64,000 bases of DNA from a bacterium (GTDB lineage: Bacteria; Krumholzibacteriota; Krumholzibacteriia; LZORAL124-64-63). Within the stretch, counting starts at the first letter, position 1. Each line of letters opens with the position of its first letter. A model generated the notes under the pieces. The model ran no database searches. It had not been told where the DNA came from and worked only from the letters and a program-made list of their open reading frames with translations. The stretch is from positions 1,302,001-1,366,000 of the forward strand of contig JADJQR010000001.1 of assembly GCA_016712675.1 (NCBI GenBank). Direction: 5' to 3'. Both the position numbers and the translations under genes were made by a program. Of this stretch, positions 1 through 14,130 are shown in pieces.

Positions 1-269
1 GCGGCACCCCGCTCAAGCCCGAGCCCATCACGCGGGAAGAGGTGGACCGGATCCTCGGTCGCATCTCCGCCCCGGATGAGGCGCGGCAGACGCTCGAGAT
101 CCCCTACGAGGTGGGCGACAGCGTCCAGGTCATGGACGGCCCGTTCACGGAGTGGATCGGCGTCATCAACGAGATCAACCACGACAAGGGCAAGCTCAAG
201 GTGATGATCTCGATTTTCGGTTCGGAGACCCCGGTGGAGCTCGATTTCCTGCAGGTCAAACCTGTCTGA
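1..269 (+). CDS. nusG: Transcription termination/antitermination protein NusG, C-terminal part
   Basis: The reading frame is open from base 3 and runs off the left edge, so only about the last 88 residues are visible. It starts in the GTPLKPEPIT linker typical of the end of the NusG NGN domain and continues into a KOW domain (VGDSVQVMDGPFTEWIGVI, ending VELDFLQVKPV). NusG binds RNA polymerase and, through KOW, ribosomal protein S10 or Rho, linking transcription to translation. Its place directly before rplK matches the common secE-nusG-rplK-rplA order. secE and the NGN domain would lie outside the window. The 217-base gap to rplK shows no hairpin or promoter that I can support. Confidence 0.95.
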   Translation, partial: GTPLKPEPITREEVDRILGRISAPDEARQTLEIPYEVGDSVQVMDGPFTEWIGVINEINHDKGKLKVMISIFGSETPVELDFLQVKPV

Positions 270-486
270 GGCTCCATCGTCGTCGGATGGTCGCGGGTTT
301 TGTCTGGACCGGCGGCTGTCACCGTCCCCGCCTCTCTCAGCGGTGGCGGAACCATAGAAGAGGGCTCGGCGGTGATCGCCAGCGGGCGGCGGGTGTGGAC
401 CCCGCCACGCGCGATCGGCAGGCCGGCGGCGCCCTGTCCTGGAACCAGCAATGGAACCGGGGCACAGTGCAAGGAGAAAGCTGAAC

Positions 487-909
487 ATGGCCAAGAAAGT
501 CGTCACGCAGGTCAAGCTGCAGATCAAGGCCGGATTGGCGAACCCGGCGCCCCCCGTGGGCCCGGCGCTCGGCCAGCACGGCCTGAACATCATGGAGTTC
601 TGCAGCGCCTTCAACGAGCGCACCAAGGAGCAGATGGGTCTGGTGATCCCGGTGGTCATCACCGTGTTCTCGGACCGCAGCTTCGGCTTCATCACGAAGA
701 CGCCGCCTGCTTCGGTGCTCATCAAGAAGGCCCTGGGCCTGACCTCCGGCAGCCACAAGCCCGGCCGGGAACCCATCGGCAAGATCACGCGCGCCCAGTT
801 GCGCGAGATCGCCGCCATGAAGATGGAGGACCTCAACGCCGGATCGCCCGAGGCCGCGGTGAAGATCATCGCCGGCACGGCGCGGAGCATGGGGCTCGAA
901 GTGGTCTAG
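487..909 (+). CDS. rplK: 50S ribosomal protein L11
   Basis: A 140-residue L11 of normal length. It binds 23S rRNA in the GTPase-associated centre and is needed for RelA and factor-dependent steps. Visible family features are the [16 protein letters not shown] start, the proline-rich [19 protein letters not shown] segment, and the C-terminal RNA-binding domain with [19 protein letters not shown]. The ATG at 487 is chosen because it gives the canonical N-terminus and has AAGGAG 10 bases upstream (471-476). An in-frame ATG at 451 would add twelve unconserved residues. It is the first complete gene of the rplKAJL-rpoBC block. A short bulged hairpin (931-953) lies between it and rplA. Confidence 0.98.
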   Translation: MAKKVVTQVKLQIKAGLANPAPPVGPALGQHGLNIMEFCSAFNERTKEQMGLVIPVVITVFSDRSFGFITKTPPASVLIKKALGLTSGSHKPGREPIGKITRAQLREIAAMKMEDLNAGSPEAAVKIIAGTARSMGLEVV

Positions 910-1038
910 TCCCCGGACTGCGAACACGGCGCCGGCCCGCACGCGGGACCGGCACCGGAGAAACAGGGCGCCGGCGCGGCCTCGGCGGCAACGGGAAGCC
1001 CGATTCGGAACATCACAGTCAACGGGAGCGATCCACGC

Positions 1039-1725
1039 ATGAAGCACGGAAAATCCTACCGCACGGGCCGGCAGCTGATCGACCGCAGCAAGACGTACTC
1101 GATCGACGAGGCGATGGCGCTGCTCGATTCGATGCCCAAGGCCAAATTCGACGAAACGGTCGATGTGGCGGTTCGCCTGAACGTCAATCCGCGGCACGCC
1201 GACCAGATGGTCCGCGGCACCGTGGTCCTGCCCAACGGCACCGGCAAGACCGTGAGGGTCCTCGTGATCACTCGCGGTCCCAAGGAGAAGGAAGCCGCTG
1301 ACGCAGGCGCCGACATGGTCGGGGCGGACGAGTACCTGCCCAAGATCAAGGACGGCTGGACGGACTGCGACGTCATCATCGCGACCCCCGACATGATGGG
1401 TGAGCTGGGGAAGCTGGGCCGGATTCTCGGTCCCCGCGGCCTCATGCCCAACCCGAAGGTCGGCACCGTCACCATGGACATCGCCAAGGCCGTGAAGGAG
1501 GCCAAGGCGGGCCGCATCGAGTACCGCGTCGACAAGGCCGGTATCGTGCACGCCCCGCTGGGCAAGCGCTCCTTCGGACCGGTGAAGCTGGCCGAGAACG
1601 CCCGCACGCTCTTCACGGAGCTGCAGCGTGTGCGGCCGGCGGCGGTCAAGGGCGTCTACGTCAAGTCGGTCTTCATGTCCGGCACGATGACGCCGTCCAT
1701 CCGCGTCGAGTCCACCCTGGGCTGA
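1039..1725 (+). CDS. rplA: 50S ribosomal protein L1
   Basis: A 228-residue L1, the mobile L1-stalk protein that contacts E-site tRNA. In many bacteria it also represses its own operon by binding the mRNA leader. The central block [19 protein letters not shown] is the L1 signature, and the C-terminus [13 protein letters not shown] is typical. The shine-dalgarno sequence is weak (GGGAG about 11 bases before ATG), which fits translational coupling to rplK 129 bases upstream. No L1-binding leader is claimed, because I could not recognise one upstream of rplK. Confidence 0.98.
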   Translation: MKHGKSYRTGRQLIDRSKTYSIDEAMALLDSMPKAKFDETVDVAVRLNVNPRHADQMVRGTVVLPNGTGKTVRVLVITRGPKEKEAADAGADMVGADEYLPKIKDGWTDCDVIIATPDMMGELGKLGRILGPRGLMPNPKVGTVTMDIAKAVKEAKAGRIEYRVDKAGIVHAPLGKRSFGPVKLAENARTLFTELQRVRPAAVKGVYVKSVFMSGTMTPSIRVESTLG

Positions 1726-1739
1726 GCGGGCCTGTCCGC

Positions 1740-1759
1740 GCGGGTCACGCGTGACCCGC
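1740..1759. repeat. Perfect 20-bp palindrome in the rplA-rplJ gap
   Basis: The bases from 1740 to 1759 read the same on both strands (half site GCGGGTCACG). As RNA they would form an eight-pair stem with a four-base loop. It sits 48 bases before rplJ, the region where L10(L12)4 binds its own mRNA in Escherichia coli. A role in L10 autoregulation is inference. A dimeric DNA-binding protein site is the alternative. Confidence 0.5.
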
Positions 1760-1806
1760 CGGCCCCGCCGGCCCCGTACGGTCGATAGATCAAGGAGAGT
1801 TGCCTG

Positions 1807-2325
1807 ATGGCACGTCCCGAGAAGATTCACGAGGTCGAGGCCATCTCCGAACGGATGAAGAAGTCGCAGGTCATGGTCTTCGCGGACTATACCGGCATTC
1901 CCGTTCTGCAGATGACCGCCTTCCGCCGGAACTGCCGGGCTAAGGGCATCGACTGCCGCGTGGTGAAGAACCGCCTCGCGCGCATCGCCGCCATGGACAC
2001 CGGCAAAGGCGACCTGTCGGCCCACCTGAAGGGCCCGACCGCCGTCCTGTTCGGCATGGAAAGCCAGGTCGACGCTGCCCGTCTGGCTGTCGATTTCTCG
2101 AAGGAGAACGACAAGCTGAAGATCAAGGGCGGATTCGTCGACGGCCGCTTCCTGACGCCGGACGAGGTCGTGGCGCTGTCGAAGGTGCCGAGTCGCGAGC
2201 AGCTGCTGGCCACGATGATGGGCAGCATCAACGCTCCCGCCCGTGGCCTGGCCGTGGTGACCAATGGTGTCGCCGCCGCCCTGTGCCGCGCCATCGACGC
2301 CGTCGCCAAGCAGAAGGCTGCCTGA
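1807..2325 (+). CDS. rplJ: 50S ribosomal protein L10
   Basis: A 172-residue L10, the stalk base that binds 23S rRNA next to L11 and carries L7/L12 dimers on its C-terminal helix. The N-terminal domain shows the usual pattern, with VFADYTGIPVLQMTAFRR, the KNRLARIA segment and LKGPTAVLFG. The C-terminal helix carries the L12-binding alanine-rich stretch (VAAALCRAIDAVAKQKAA). AAGGAG lies at 1792-1797, ten bases ahead of the ATG. The 81-base leader contains a perfect palindrome (1740-1759). L10 probably regulates rplJL as in other bacteria, but that is not shown by the sequence alone. Confidence 0.97.
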   Translation: MARPEKIHEVEAISERMKKSQVMVFADYTGIPVLQMTAFRRNCRAKGIDCRVVKNRLARIAAMDTGKGDLSAHLKGPTAVLFGMESQVDAARLAVDFSKENDKLKIKGGFVDGRFLTPDEVVALSKVPSREQLLATMMGSINAPARGLAVVTNGVAAALCRAIDAVAKQKAA

Positions 2326-2437
2326 CCGGGTCCCGATGAGAGTGACGGCCGGTCCGCCTGCAGCGCAGCCGGGACGGCCCTGAAGATCCAGACAACCGCG
2401 GGACCGCCGTCCCGCTGCCCAAGGAGAAGGAAACAGC

Positions 2438-2821
2438 ATGAGCAACCTGAGCGAAAACGCTGCCAAGGTCCTGGACCTGATTTCGAGCATGACCATCCTC
2501 GAGGCCGCCGATCTGGTGAAGGCCATGGAGGAGAAGTTCGGCGTGAGCGCCGCCGCCCCGATGGCCATGATGGCCGGCCCGGCTGCCGCCGCCGTCGTCG
2601 AGGAAGTCAAGGACGAGTTCACCGTGGTGCTGACCGCCGCGGGCGACAGGAAGATCCAGGTCATCAAGGAAGTCCGGGCCATCACCGGCCTGGGCCTGAA
2701 GGAAGCCAAGGACCTGGTCGAGAGCGCGCCTGCCACCGTCAAGGACGGCGTGAACAAGGCCGAGGCCGAGAAGCTGAAGGCCCAGCTGGAAGAAGCCGGC
2801 GCGATCATCGACCTGAAGTAG
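2438..2821 (+). CDS. rplL: 50S ribosomal protein L7/L12
   Basis: A 127-residue L7/L12 stalk protein, present in multiple dimers per ribosome, which recruits translational GTPases. It has an N-terminal dimerisation helix region ([20 protein letters not shown]), an alanine-rich flexible hinge ([14 protein letters not shown]), and the globular C-terminal domain with [21 protein letters not shown] strong AAGGAGAAGG ribosome site lies at 2421-2430, which suits the extra copies needed. A perfect seven-pair GC hairpin (2398-2415) precedes it. A longer hairpin after the stop (2834-2861) probably lowers readthrough into rpoB. Confidence 0.98.
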   Translation: MSNLSENAAKVLDLISSMTILEAADLVKAMEEKFGVSAAAPMAMMAGPAAAAVVEEVKDEFTVVLTAAGDRKIQVIKEVRAITGLGLKEAKDLVESAPATVKDGVNKAEAEKLKAQLEEAGAIIDLK

Positions 2822-2833
2822 GTCCGATCGTCT

Positions 2834-2861
2834 GGGGGCGGTCCCGACAGGGATCGCCCCC
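2834..2861 (+). promoter_or_regulatory. rplL-rpoB intergenic hairpin, candidate attenuator or RNA processing site
   Basis: Arms 2834-2845 and 2850-2861 pair over 12 positions, with one G-U pair and a GACA tetraloop. No T-run follows, so it is not a full intrinsic terminator. In Escherichia coli the rplL-rpoB gap carries a partial terminator and an RNase III site that set the ratio of ribosomal protein to polymerase mRNA. The same role here is inferred from position. Confidence 0.6.
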
Positions 2862-3025
2862 GCGGCCTCCGGCCGTCGCCCGCAAGGGCGCGCGGACCGG
2901 GGCACCGCAGAGGGAGCGAGGCACCGGCCGCCGCCCGGCCCGTGCCGGCGGCGAGAGTCAGACGGCGAACCCCGGGCCCGTGGCCGCCGCGGGGGAGCCG
3001 TTCCTTCTTCCGAGGAAGTGGTCCA

Positions 3026-6000
3026 GTGAGAAAACCCTCCGTCGACAGATTCACCGGACGCGTCAACTACTCCAAGATCCTGCACGACGAAACGATGCCC
3101 AACCTGCTGGCGGTCCAGCTGGACTCGTACAACGAGTTCCTGCAGGTCGGGACCAAGCCGGAAGAGCGCGACATGCGGGGGATCGAAGGCGTCTTCCAGA
3201 CGATCTTCCCCATCGAGAGCGCGCGCGGCAACCTGATCATGGAGTACATCAGCTTCAAGACCGGTGAGCCGAAGTACGGCATCGACGAGTGCCAGGAACG
3301 CAGCTTGACCTACAGCGTGCCGCTCAAGGTGAAGCTGCGCCTGGTCGTCAAGGAAGAGAGCGAGGGGCAGACCGGCGGCGAGATGATGATCCGCGACATC
3401 CAGGAGCAGGAAGTCTACCTGGGCGAGTTGCCGATGATCACGGACAAGGGCACGTTCCTGATCAACGGCGCCGAACGCGTGATCGTGTCGCAGCTGCACC
3501 GGTCGCCTGGCGTGTTCTTCAGCGACGAGACGCACCCGAACGGGCGCCGCCTGTTCAGGGCGCGCATCATCCCGTACCGCGGATCGTGGGTCGAATTCAC
3601 CACGGACATCAACAACCTGCTGTATGTGCACATCGACCGCAAGCGCAAGCAGCCGGCCACCATGCTGCTGCGCGCGCTGGGCTTCCAGACCAACGAGGAG
3701 ATCATCTCCCTCTTCCATGAGGTCGAGGCGATCAAGCTGACAAAGCCCGGCACGAAGAAGTACCAGGAACTGGAAGAGACCCTCGAGGGCCGCATCCTGG
3801 CCGGCGACCTGACCCGCGACGGCGACGACGAGCCGTTCGCCAAGGCCGGCGCGATCATCGACGCGCTTCTGCGCGAGACGATCCTCGGCTCGGGCGTCAA
3901 GGAGATCAAGCTGGTGGCTGCGGGCGAGGTCACGCTGAACGAGCCCAGCCTGGTCCTCAATACGTTGCGCAAGGACCCCAGCCGCACCCAGGACGAGGCG
4001 CTGCGGCGGTTCTACAGCCTGTTGCGTCCGGGCGATCCCCCGAACGAGGAAGTCGCCAAGGCCCTGTTCGAGCGCCTGTTCTTCAACGAGAAGCGCTACG
4101 ACCTGGCCGAGGTCGGCCGCTACAAGATGAACCGACGCCTGTCGCTGGACGTGGACCCGAAGTGCACGACGCTGACGCCGGCCGACTTCCTGGCGATCAC
4201 GCACGAGATGATCGGCCTGTTCCTGGGTCAGCGCGAGATCGACGACATCGACCACTTCGGCAACCGCCGCATCCGTTCGGTGGGCGAGCTGCTGGCCAAC
4301 CAGTTCTCGGTCGGCCTGAGTCGCATGGCGCGGATCATCAAGGAGCGGATGAACCTCGCGGACAAGGAAAAGCCGCTGAGTCCGGCGGACCTGGTCAACG
4401 CGCGTACCGTCTCGGCGGTGGTGCAGTCGTTCTTCGGCAGCAGCCAGTTGAGCCAGTTCATGGACCAGACGAACCCGCTGAGCGAGTTGACGCACAAGCG
4501 GCGCCTGTCCGCCCTCGGGCCGGGCGGTCTTCATCGCGACCGGGCGGGCTTCGAGGTCCGTGACGTGCACTACACGCACTACGGCCGCATGTGCCCGGTC
4601 GAGACGCCGGAAGGCCCGAACATCGGCCTGATCGCGTCGCTGGCCACGCACGCGCGGATCAACAGCTTCGGCTTCATCGAGTCGCCCTACCGTCGCGTCG
4701 ACAAGGGCATCGTGACCAGCAAGACCGAGTACCTGACGGCGGACCAGGAGGACACGGTCACCATCGCGCAGGCGAACGCGGAGATCGCCGACAACGGGCA
4801 CTTCGCGGCCAAGCGCGTGCTGGCTCGGTTCCGCGGCGAGTACCCGATGGCCAAGCCGGAGGAACTGGACTACATGGACGTGTCGCCGAAGCAGATCGTT
4901 TCGGCCGCGGCCTCGCTCATCCCGTTCCTCGAGCACGACGACGCGAACCGTGCGCTGATGGGCTGCAACATGCAGCGCCAGGCCGTGCCGTTGCTGCGGA
5001 CGGACGCACCCATCGTCGGCACCGGCATGGAGAAGAAGGTCGCCATCGATTCGGGCGCCGTGATCGTGGCCGAGGCCGCGGGCGTGGTCGAGGCGGCGAC
5101 GGCCGAATCGGTGGTCATCCGCTACGACGACCCGGACAAGGTCAGGTCGGGCAGCTTCTTCGACGCCAACGGCGTCGTGGAGTACAAGCTGCGCAAGTTC
5201 CGTCGCTCGAACCAGGACACGTGCTACAACCAGAAGCCCCTGGTCCGCCCCGGCGATCGCGTGAAGGCGGGACAGCCCATCGCCGACGGCCCGAGCACCA
5301 GCCAGGGCGAACTGGCCCTGGGTCGCAACCTGCTGGTCGCCTTCATGCCCTGGGGCGGCTACAACTTCGAGGATGCCATCCTGGTGTCGGAGAAGATGGT
5401 GAAGGAGGACACCTTCACCTCGCTGCACATCGAGGAGTTCGAGCTGCAGGTCCGCGACACCAAACGGGGTGTCGAGGAGGTCACGCGGGAGATCCCCAAC
5501 GTCGGCGAGGAGTCGCTGAAGTACCTCGACGAGGACGGCATCATCTACCCGGGGGCGCGCGTGCGGCCGGGCGACATCATGGTCGGCAAGGTGACTCCCA
5601 AGGGCGAGACCGAGCTGAGCCCCGAGGAGAAGCTGCTGCGCGCGATCTTCGGCGAGAAGGCCGGGGACGTGAAGGACGCCTCGCTGAAGGCGCCTCCGGG
5701 CATGGACGGGATCGTGGTCGACGTGCGGGTCTTCAGCCGCCAGGACCGCAACACCCGCTCCAAGAAGGAGGAGAAGCGCCAGATGGACGCACTCCGGCGT
5801 CGTCGTGACCGCGACCGCGGCAAGGTCAATGCGGTGGCGGAGGAGCGTCTGCGCGAGCTGTTCAATGGCGAGATCGCTCACCACATCATCGACGCCAACA
5901 CGGGCGAGGTGCTGGTCAAGAACGGGCGCAAGCTGACCGCGCAGGTGATCGAGGAGCTCGAATTGGCGGCCATCCACTGGGGCCTGCCGCTGGTCAAGGA

Positions 6001-6859
6001 CGAGAAGCAGGACGCCCGTATCCGGTCGGTGTTCGAGGCGGCCGCGCGCGAGCGTGAGCGCATCGATGTCGAATACGACAAGAACGTCGAGCGCGCCCTG
6101 CGCGGCGACGAGCTGCCGCCGGGCGTGGTCAAGCTGGTCAAGGTCTACGTGGCGCGGCGGCGGAAGCTGTCGGTCGGCGACAAGATGGCCGGGCGCCACG
6201 GCAACAAGGGTGTCGTTTCGAAGCTCATGGCCGAGGAGGACATGCCCTACCTCGCGGACGGCACGCCGGTGGACATCGTCCTGAACCCGTTGGGCGTGCC
6301 CTCGCGCATGAACCTGGGCCAGATCCTGGAGACCCACTTGGGCTACGCGGCGCTTGCCAAGGGCATCCGCACGATGACGCCGGTGTTCGACGGCGCTTCG
6401 ATCGAGGAGATCAAGGCCGGCCTCAGCGAGGAGGGCCTTGATCCGAGCGGCAAGAGCGCGCTGTACGACGGCCGCACGGGCGAGCCCTTCGACAAGAAGG
6501 TGACCGTTGGCGTCATCTACGTGATGAAGCTGCACCACCTGGTGGAAGAGAAGATCCACGCGCGCTCGATCGGGCCGTACAGCCTGGTCACGCAGCAGCC
6601 CCTGGGCGGCAAGGCCCAGTTCGGCGGCCAGCGTTTCGGCGAGATGGAAGTCTGGGCCCTCGAGGCCTACGGCGCGGCGAACTGCCTCCAGGAGATGCTG
6701 ACGGTCAAGTCCGACGACGTGACCGGCCGTTCGCGCATCTACGAGGCGATCGTCAAGGGCGAGAATCCGCCCGAGCCGGGCATCCCCGAGTCGTTCAACG
6801 TCCTCATGCGCGAGCTGCAGAGCCTGTGCCTGGACGTGACGCTCGAGGACGCGGTCTAG
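3026..6859 (+). CDS. rpoB: DNA-directed RNA polymerase subunit beta
   Basis: A 1277-residue beta subunit that forms one pincer of the polymerase and holds the rifampicin pocket. The core motif [20 protein letters not shown] is intact near residue 475, as are [34 protein letters not shown] and [17 protein letters not shown] chose GTG at 3026 because GAGGA lies nine bases before it and the product then starts [17 protein letters not shown]; an ATG at 2942 would add 28 unconserved residues. The DVHYTHYGR variant (proline replaced by tyrosine) is the form I associate with Bacteroidota-type RpoB. Nothing suggests rifampicin resistance at the classic positions. It is cotranscribed with rpoC. Confidence 0.98.
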   Translation: MRKPSVDRFTGRVNYSKILHDETMPNLLAVQLDSYNEFLQVGTKPEERDMRGIEGVFQTIFPIESARGNLIMEYISFKTGEPKYGIDECQERSLTYSVPLKVKLRLVVKEESEGQTGGEMMIRDIQEQEVYLGELPMITDKGTFLINGAERVIVSQLHRSPGVFFSDETHPNGRRLFRARIIPYRGSWVEFTTDINNLLYVHIDRKRKQPATMLLRALGFQTNEEIISLFHEVEAIKLTKPGTKKYQELEETLEGRILAGDLTRDGDDEPFAKAGAIIDALLRETILGSGVKEIKLVAAGEVTLNEPSLVLNTLRKDPSRTQDEALRRFYSLLRPGDPPNEEVAKALFERLFFNEKRYDLAEVGRYKMNRRLSLDVDPKCTTLTPADFLAITHEMIGLFLGQREIDDIDHFGNRRIRSVGELLANQFSVGLSRMARIIKERMNLADKEKPLSPADLVNARTVSAVVQSFFGSSQLSQFMDQTNPLSELTHKRRLSALGPGGLHRDRAGFEVRDVHYTHYGRMCPVETPEGPNIGLIASLATHARINSFGFIESPYRRVDKGIVTSKTEYLTADQEDTVTIAQANAEIADNGHFAAKRVLARFRGEYPMAKPEELDYMDVSPKQIVSAAASLIPFLEHDDANRALMGCNMQRQAVPLLRTDAPIVGTGMEKKVAIDSGAVIVAEAAGVVEAATAESVVIRYDDPDKVRSGSFFDANGVVEYKLRKFRRSNQDTCYNQKPLVRPGDRVKAGQPIADGPSTSQGELALGRNLLVAFMPWGGYNFEDAILVSEKMVKEDTFTSLHIEEFELQVRDTKRGVEEVTREIPNVGEESLKYLDEDGIIYPGARVRPGDIMVGKVTPKGETELSPEEKLLRAIFGEKAGDVKDASLKAPPGMDGIVVDVRVFSRQDRNTRSKKEEKRQMDALRRRRDRDRGKVNAVAEERLRELFNGEIAHHIIDANTGEVLVKNGRKLTAQVIEELELAAIHWGLPLVKDEKQDARIRSVFEAAARERERIDVEYDKNVERALRGDELPPGVVKLVKVYVARRRKLSVGDKMAGRHGNKGVVSKLMAEEDMPYLADGTPVDIVLNPLGVPSRMNLGQILETHLGYAALAKGIRTMTPVFDGASIEEIKAGLSEEGLDPSGKSALYDGRTGEPFDKKVTVGVIYVMKLHHLVEEKIHARSIGPYSLVTQQPLGGKAQFGGQRFGEMEVWALEAYGAANCLQEMLTVKSDDVTGRSRIYEAIVKGENPPEPGIPESFNVLMRELQSLCLDVTLEDAV

Positions 6860-6960
6860 GGGACGCCGGGGGGTGGTCGCCGCTGGGGCGCCACCTCGCA
6901 GCCAGGGTGAAGGTCCGTGATTCCGGTCGGCCCCGCGCGGGGCGGCCAGGAGGAAGATAC

Positions 6961-11145
<4,185 letters not shown>

Positions 11146-11177
11146 CCCGCGCCGGATCCGCGGAACGATCTGCAGGG

Positions 11178-11206
11178 GAAGCCGCCGGGACTCCGGCGGC
11201 TTCTTC
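11178..11206 (+). terminator. Intrinsic-type terminator after rpoC
   Basis: A perfect 11-pair stem (arms 11178-11188 and 11193-11203, loop GACT) starts 33 bases after the rpoC stop and is followed by TTCGTC, a weak pyrimidine tail. It most likely ends the rplK-rpoC transcript. Confidence 0.75.
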
Positions 11207-11273
11207 GTCGCTGGGCCTGACCGCCGTGAACGCAGCTTCGCGGTTCGCGCCCGCCCCGGAGCCCGCGCCCGGG

Positions 11274-11302
11274 TTGACCGCGCGTTGTCGATATGGGACA
11301 AT
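11274..11302 (+). promoter_or_regulatory. Candidate sigma70-type promoter for the secreted propeller-like protein
   Basis: TTGACC (11274-11279) and GACAAT (11297-11302) are separated by 17 bases, matching five and four of six consensus positions. It lies just after the rpoC terminator and 55 bases before the ATG at 11358. This supports independent transcription of that gene. Confidence 0.5.
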
Positions 11303-11357
11303 CGAAGGCCAGGCTGTTGCCGCCTGCCTGTTCCCTGTCCCGGGAGGGCGTTGCACC

Positions 11358-13625
11358 ATGTCACGGCGAACCCGCGTGCGACGGGGCCGACTCGCTGCCC
11401 CTGCCGTCGCGATCGTACTCGTGGCCGTGGTCTGCGGCACGCCGACCGTAGCGGCTTCCGCGTTCGACTACGCGGACTACCACCCCTACGAGGCACGCCT
11501 GCCTGCGCTCACCAGCACCGTCGGCTTCGGGACCTGGGACCATTTCGCCGTGCTCGTCGACGCGAATGGGACCGTGCAGGTCTACGACATCACCGTCGTC
11601 ACGCAGCCGCGGCTGACGAGCACCGGGTTCGGCTTCGCCCGGATCGAGCACGTCGCGATGTCGGGGCGCTACCTGCTCATCGGCGGCCAGGACTACGAGT
11701 CGGACCCGTCCCAAGTTGCCCTGTTCGAGCTCCGGGACGACGGTACGCTTCGCGGACTGGCCCAAAGTGTCCTGCAGGAACCGGGCGGACACTTCTACAC
11801 GCCACGCGGGTTCGCGACCTGGGGCGATCTGTGCTTCTACGGCGGCTACCGCGACTTCGGCGTGTACCCGAATCTCTTCATCAGCCGGATGTCGAGCGGG
11901 GGCGCCGCCGGCGTGGGGCTCGTTCAGGGTCCCGGGTGGCCGCTCGCCATGGCCATGAAGGACAACCGCCTGTTCGTGGCGTCGGCGAATCTCGGCATCG
12001 CCTGGTTCGACTTCTCGCCGGAGGGCGCGATCCTGGCCGAGGGGAACCTCGGGTTCGGCCTCAACTGCCGGGCCCTGGACATCGCGGGCGATCTCCTGGT
12101 TGCCGTCGAGCCGGACGGCACCCTGGACCTGGTGGATGTGGGGGCGTCCGGCGATCCGGTCACGATCAGCAGGACCGCGCTGGGAGGCGCGCCTGCCGCC
12201 GTGAAGATCCACGGTGATGTCGTCCTGCTGGCAGACGCCTACCTGGGCGTCAGACGTGTGAACGTTGCGGTCGCGGCGGCCCCGGTGGTGGTCGACACCC
12301 TGTTCACCACCGCCGGCAGCACCGCGGTCGCCGGCGTTGGACCGTATGTCCTGGCCGCCTCGCGTCGGGACGGCGTCGAGGTGATCGATCCAACCGTGAG
12401 CCGCGCCGCCGCGCTGCAGTTCTCGGTCCCATGGATCACCGACGGCTTCGCCCGGCATGGCTCCTTCGTGTTCGGGGCAGGCATTGTCGATGGACACAAG
12501 TGCGCCGTGTTGGCCGATATCTCGGACCCGCACCAGCCCCGCCTCGTGGGAAGTTCACCCCTGGCGTGGGTGACCGATATGTGGGTCACGATGGCGGACA
12601 GCCTGGCGCTCATCGGCTTCCCGTACTTCGGCCAGCCCGGCACCATGCTCTACAAGTGGGACGCCACACGAGGGCTGGTCGCCGCGGTGGATGTGGGCGG
12701 GCCGATGGCGGCCGGGGCGATCAGCGGGTCGATGGTCTACCTGGCGTTCCACGGCGGGGTCAGCGAGCCCGGGATCATCCGCGTCCGGGATGCGTGTGGC
12801 CTGCCGGTGCTGGGCCGCTTGCCCGATCTGGAGTTGGACATGCAGCCCGGACAGCTCGTGGTCGAGGGCTCGTTGCTCTGGTGTGCCGGCTGGCTGGCCG
12901 GTGGGGGAAGCGGGCTGTGGGCCTATGACATCGGGGAGCCCGCCAACCCGCAACTGCGTGGTCGCAACAAGTTGCCGGGGCAGATCTACGGGATGACCGC
13001 TGCGGGCGACGCGTTGTGCACCTGGGGCTTCTCGTACACCCCCACCGGGGTCCGACTCTACGATGTGTCGCGCCCGGACGCCGTCACCGTGCTGTCGGAG
13101 TTGCCGGGATTCGGCGGGGTGATGGAAGCCGCTCTGGACGGTGGGCACGCTCTGCTCGCGACGCGCGAGGGGCTGGCCGTCATGTCCGTTGTCGATCCGC
13201 GCGCGCCCCGCCTCCTGGGTGCGGCCGCCGGACCGCTGCCGCACGTGGTGGCTGGCGACGGCGTCTTCCTGGCCAGCGGTGCCGGGGGGTTGATCGGGTT
13301 GGCGTCACCGGGGGCCCGGTCGGTCGCCGCCGTTTCGCTGCCGCGGGCGCGCGAGCCGGCCCTGGCGCTGTGGCCGAACCCGTTCAACCCGCAGCTGAAC
13401 GTCGACCTGACCGTCGACCGGCCAGGCCAAGTGGACGTCACGGTGTTCGACGTGCGGGGGCGACGTGTTGCGGGGCTCTTCGCGGGCAGGGCCGACGCCG
13501 GGTCGTTGGTCCTGGTTTGGGGGGGCATGGCGGACGCCGGCTCGGCGGCGCCCTCGGGAGCCTATTTCGTCCAGGCGATGACCCCGACGGGCGTGGTTAC
13601 CCGCAAAGCCGTCCTCGTCCGCTGA
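11358..13625 (+). CDS. Secreted propeller-like repeat protein with FlgD-like C-terminal domain
   Basis: A 755-residue exported protein of unknown specific function. An Arg-rich N-terminus and hydrophobic core (PAVAIVLVAVVCG, then TVAAS) form a signal peptide. The body is a series of 40-60 residue repeats ending in phrases such as VYDITVVTQPRL, LVDVGASGDPVTIS and LADISDPHQPRLVGS, the LVIVD type of beta-propeller-like repeat. The last 90 residues (LWPNPFNPQLNVDLTV, VTVFDVRGRRVAGLF, SGAYFVQAM) are a FlgD-like Ig domain often found at the end of exported proteins in FCB bacteria, where it can act in sorting to the surface. The ATG at 11358 has GGGAGGG upstream. It is an outsider between two core operons and has its own candidate promoter. 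A moonlighting ribosomal role is unlikely. Confidence 0.85.
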   Translation: MSRRTRVRRGRLAAPAVAIVLVAVVCGTPTVAASAFDYADYHPYEARLPALTSTVGFGTWDHFAVLVDANGTVQVYDITVVTQPRLTSTGFGFARIEHVAMSGRYLLIGGQDYESDPSQVALFELRDDGTLRGLAQSVLQEPGGHFYTPRGFATWGDLCFYGGYRDFGVYPNLFISRMSSGGAAGVGLVQGPGWPLAMAMKDNRLFVASANLGIAWFDFSPEGAILAEGNLGFGLNCRALDIAGDLLVAVEPDGTLDLVDVGASGDPVTISRTALGGAPAAVKIHGDVVLLADAYLGVRRVNVAVAAAPVVVDTLFTTAGSTAVAGVGPYVLAASRRDGVEVIDPTVSRAAALQFSVPWITDGFARHGSFVFGAGIVDGHKCAVLADISDPHQPRLVGSSPLAWVTDMWVTMADSLALIGFPYFGQPGTMLYKWDATRGLVAAVDVGGPMAAGAISGSMVYLAFHGGVSEPGIIRVRDACGLPVLGRLPDLELDMQPGQLVVEGSLLWCAGWLAGGGSGLWAYDIGEPANPQLRGRNKLPGQIYGMTAAGDALCTWGFSYTPTGVRLYDVSRPDAVTVLSELPGFGGVMEAALDGGHALLATREGLAVMSVVDPRAPRLLGAAAGPLPHVVAGDGVFLASGAGGLIGLASPGARSVAAVSLPRAREPALALWPNPFNPQLNVDLTVDRPGQVDVTVFDVRGRRVAGLFAGRADAGSLVLVWGGMADAGSAAPSGAYFVQAMTPTGVVTRKAVLVR

Positions 13626-14130
13626 GGCGGCCGGCGTCGGGGCGGCGGGACAAGTCTGCATACCCTTGGCGGATGCGACCGCGTGGGCGCCAGGGCCATT
13701 GCAGGGCTCACGCAAGCAAGTTGTTCAAAAAAATAACAGTTATGAGTCGTCAGCGATCGGGGACCTTCCGTGGTAGCCCCGCGGCAGAGGGCCGGTGGCA
13801 TCAGCGGGGGCTGGATTCAAGCCGGGTGGGGCGTCAGGGCCAGGGATTCGCGCAGAGCGTTCGCGCCGGCAGCGGCTGCTCCCAGGTCGGCGCCGATCCC
13901 GCCGGAACCGTTGCAGCGGTCCCGAAGCCCATTTTCCCGCGTAAATCCTTGACAACCCCATCGCGCCCGGCTAATGTTCCCGATCCATGACCGCAGCCCC
14001 CACAGGCTGCCGTTGGGTTTTCTTGCCGTACCGCGGTTCGCATCAAGCCTCCGCAGCCACGGAACCAGGAACAGGTCGCCCGGGTACGTCCGGGCCAGTG
14101 GGCCGAAATCGGCCCTGGCGGGAGTCCGAA
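13626..14130 (+). other. 505-base intergenic region before the str operon
   Basis: No gene is supported here. It holds an unusually A/T-rich patch (about 13716-13745, including seven consecutive A) in an otherwise GC-rich sequence, and an imperfect long-range inverted repeat (AGCCCCGC near 13775 against GCGGGGGCT near 13806) that may act as a terminator for the preceding gene. A consensus-like promoter lies at 13949-13977. The remaining 150 bases before rpsL would be a 5-prime leader. I see no recognisable protein-binding fold in it. Confidence 0.6.
13949..13977 (+). promoter_or_regulatory. Candidate promoter of the str-S10-spc-alpha block
   Basis: A perfect TTGACA (13949-13954) is followed after 17 bases by TAATGT (13972-13977). 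The minus-10 matches only three of six consensus positions, but the minus-35 and spacing are ideal. It lies about 150 bases upstream of rpsL, at the head of a 21 kb run of same-strand translation genes, as expected for a strong ribosomal promoter. Confidence 0.6.

Noticed and set aside
4440-4600. Rifampicin resistance substitutions in RpoB
   Set aside because: The classic positions (the [10 protein letters not shown] segment, the His of THKRR, and the Ser and Leu after it) are wild type; only lineage-type changes are seen downstream.
2228-6559. Very long open frame on the minus strand opposite rpoB
   Set aside because: It is a by-product of GC-rich third positions in rpoB; its translation is low-complexity (Leu, Val, Asp, Arg, Gln) and resembles no protein.
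11358-13625. Type IX secretion substrate call for the propeller-like protein
   Set aside because: The C-terminal domain is FlgD-like, and without T9SS genes in view the export route cannot be stated.
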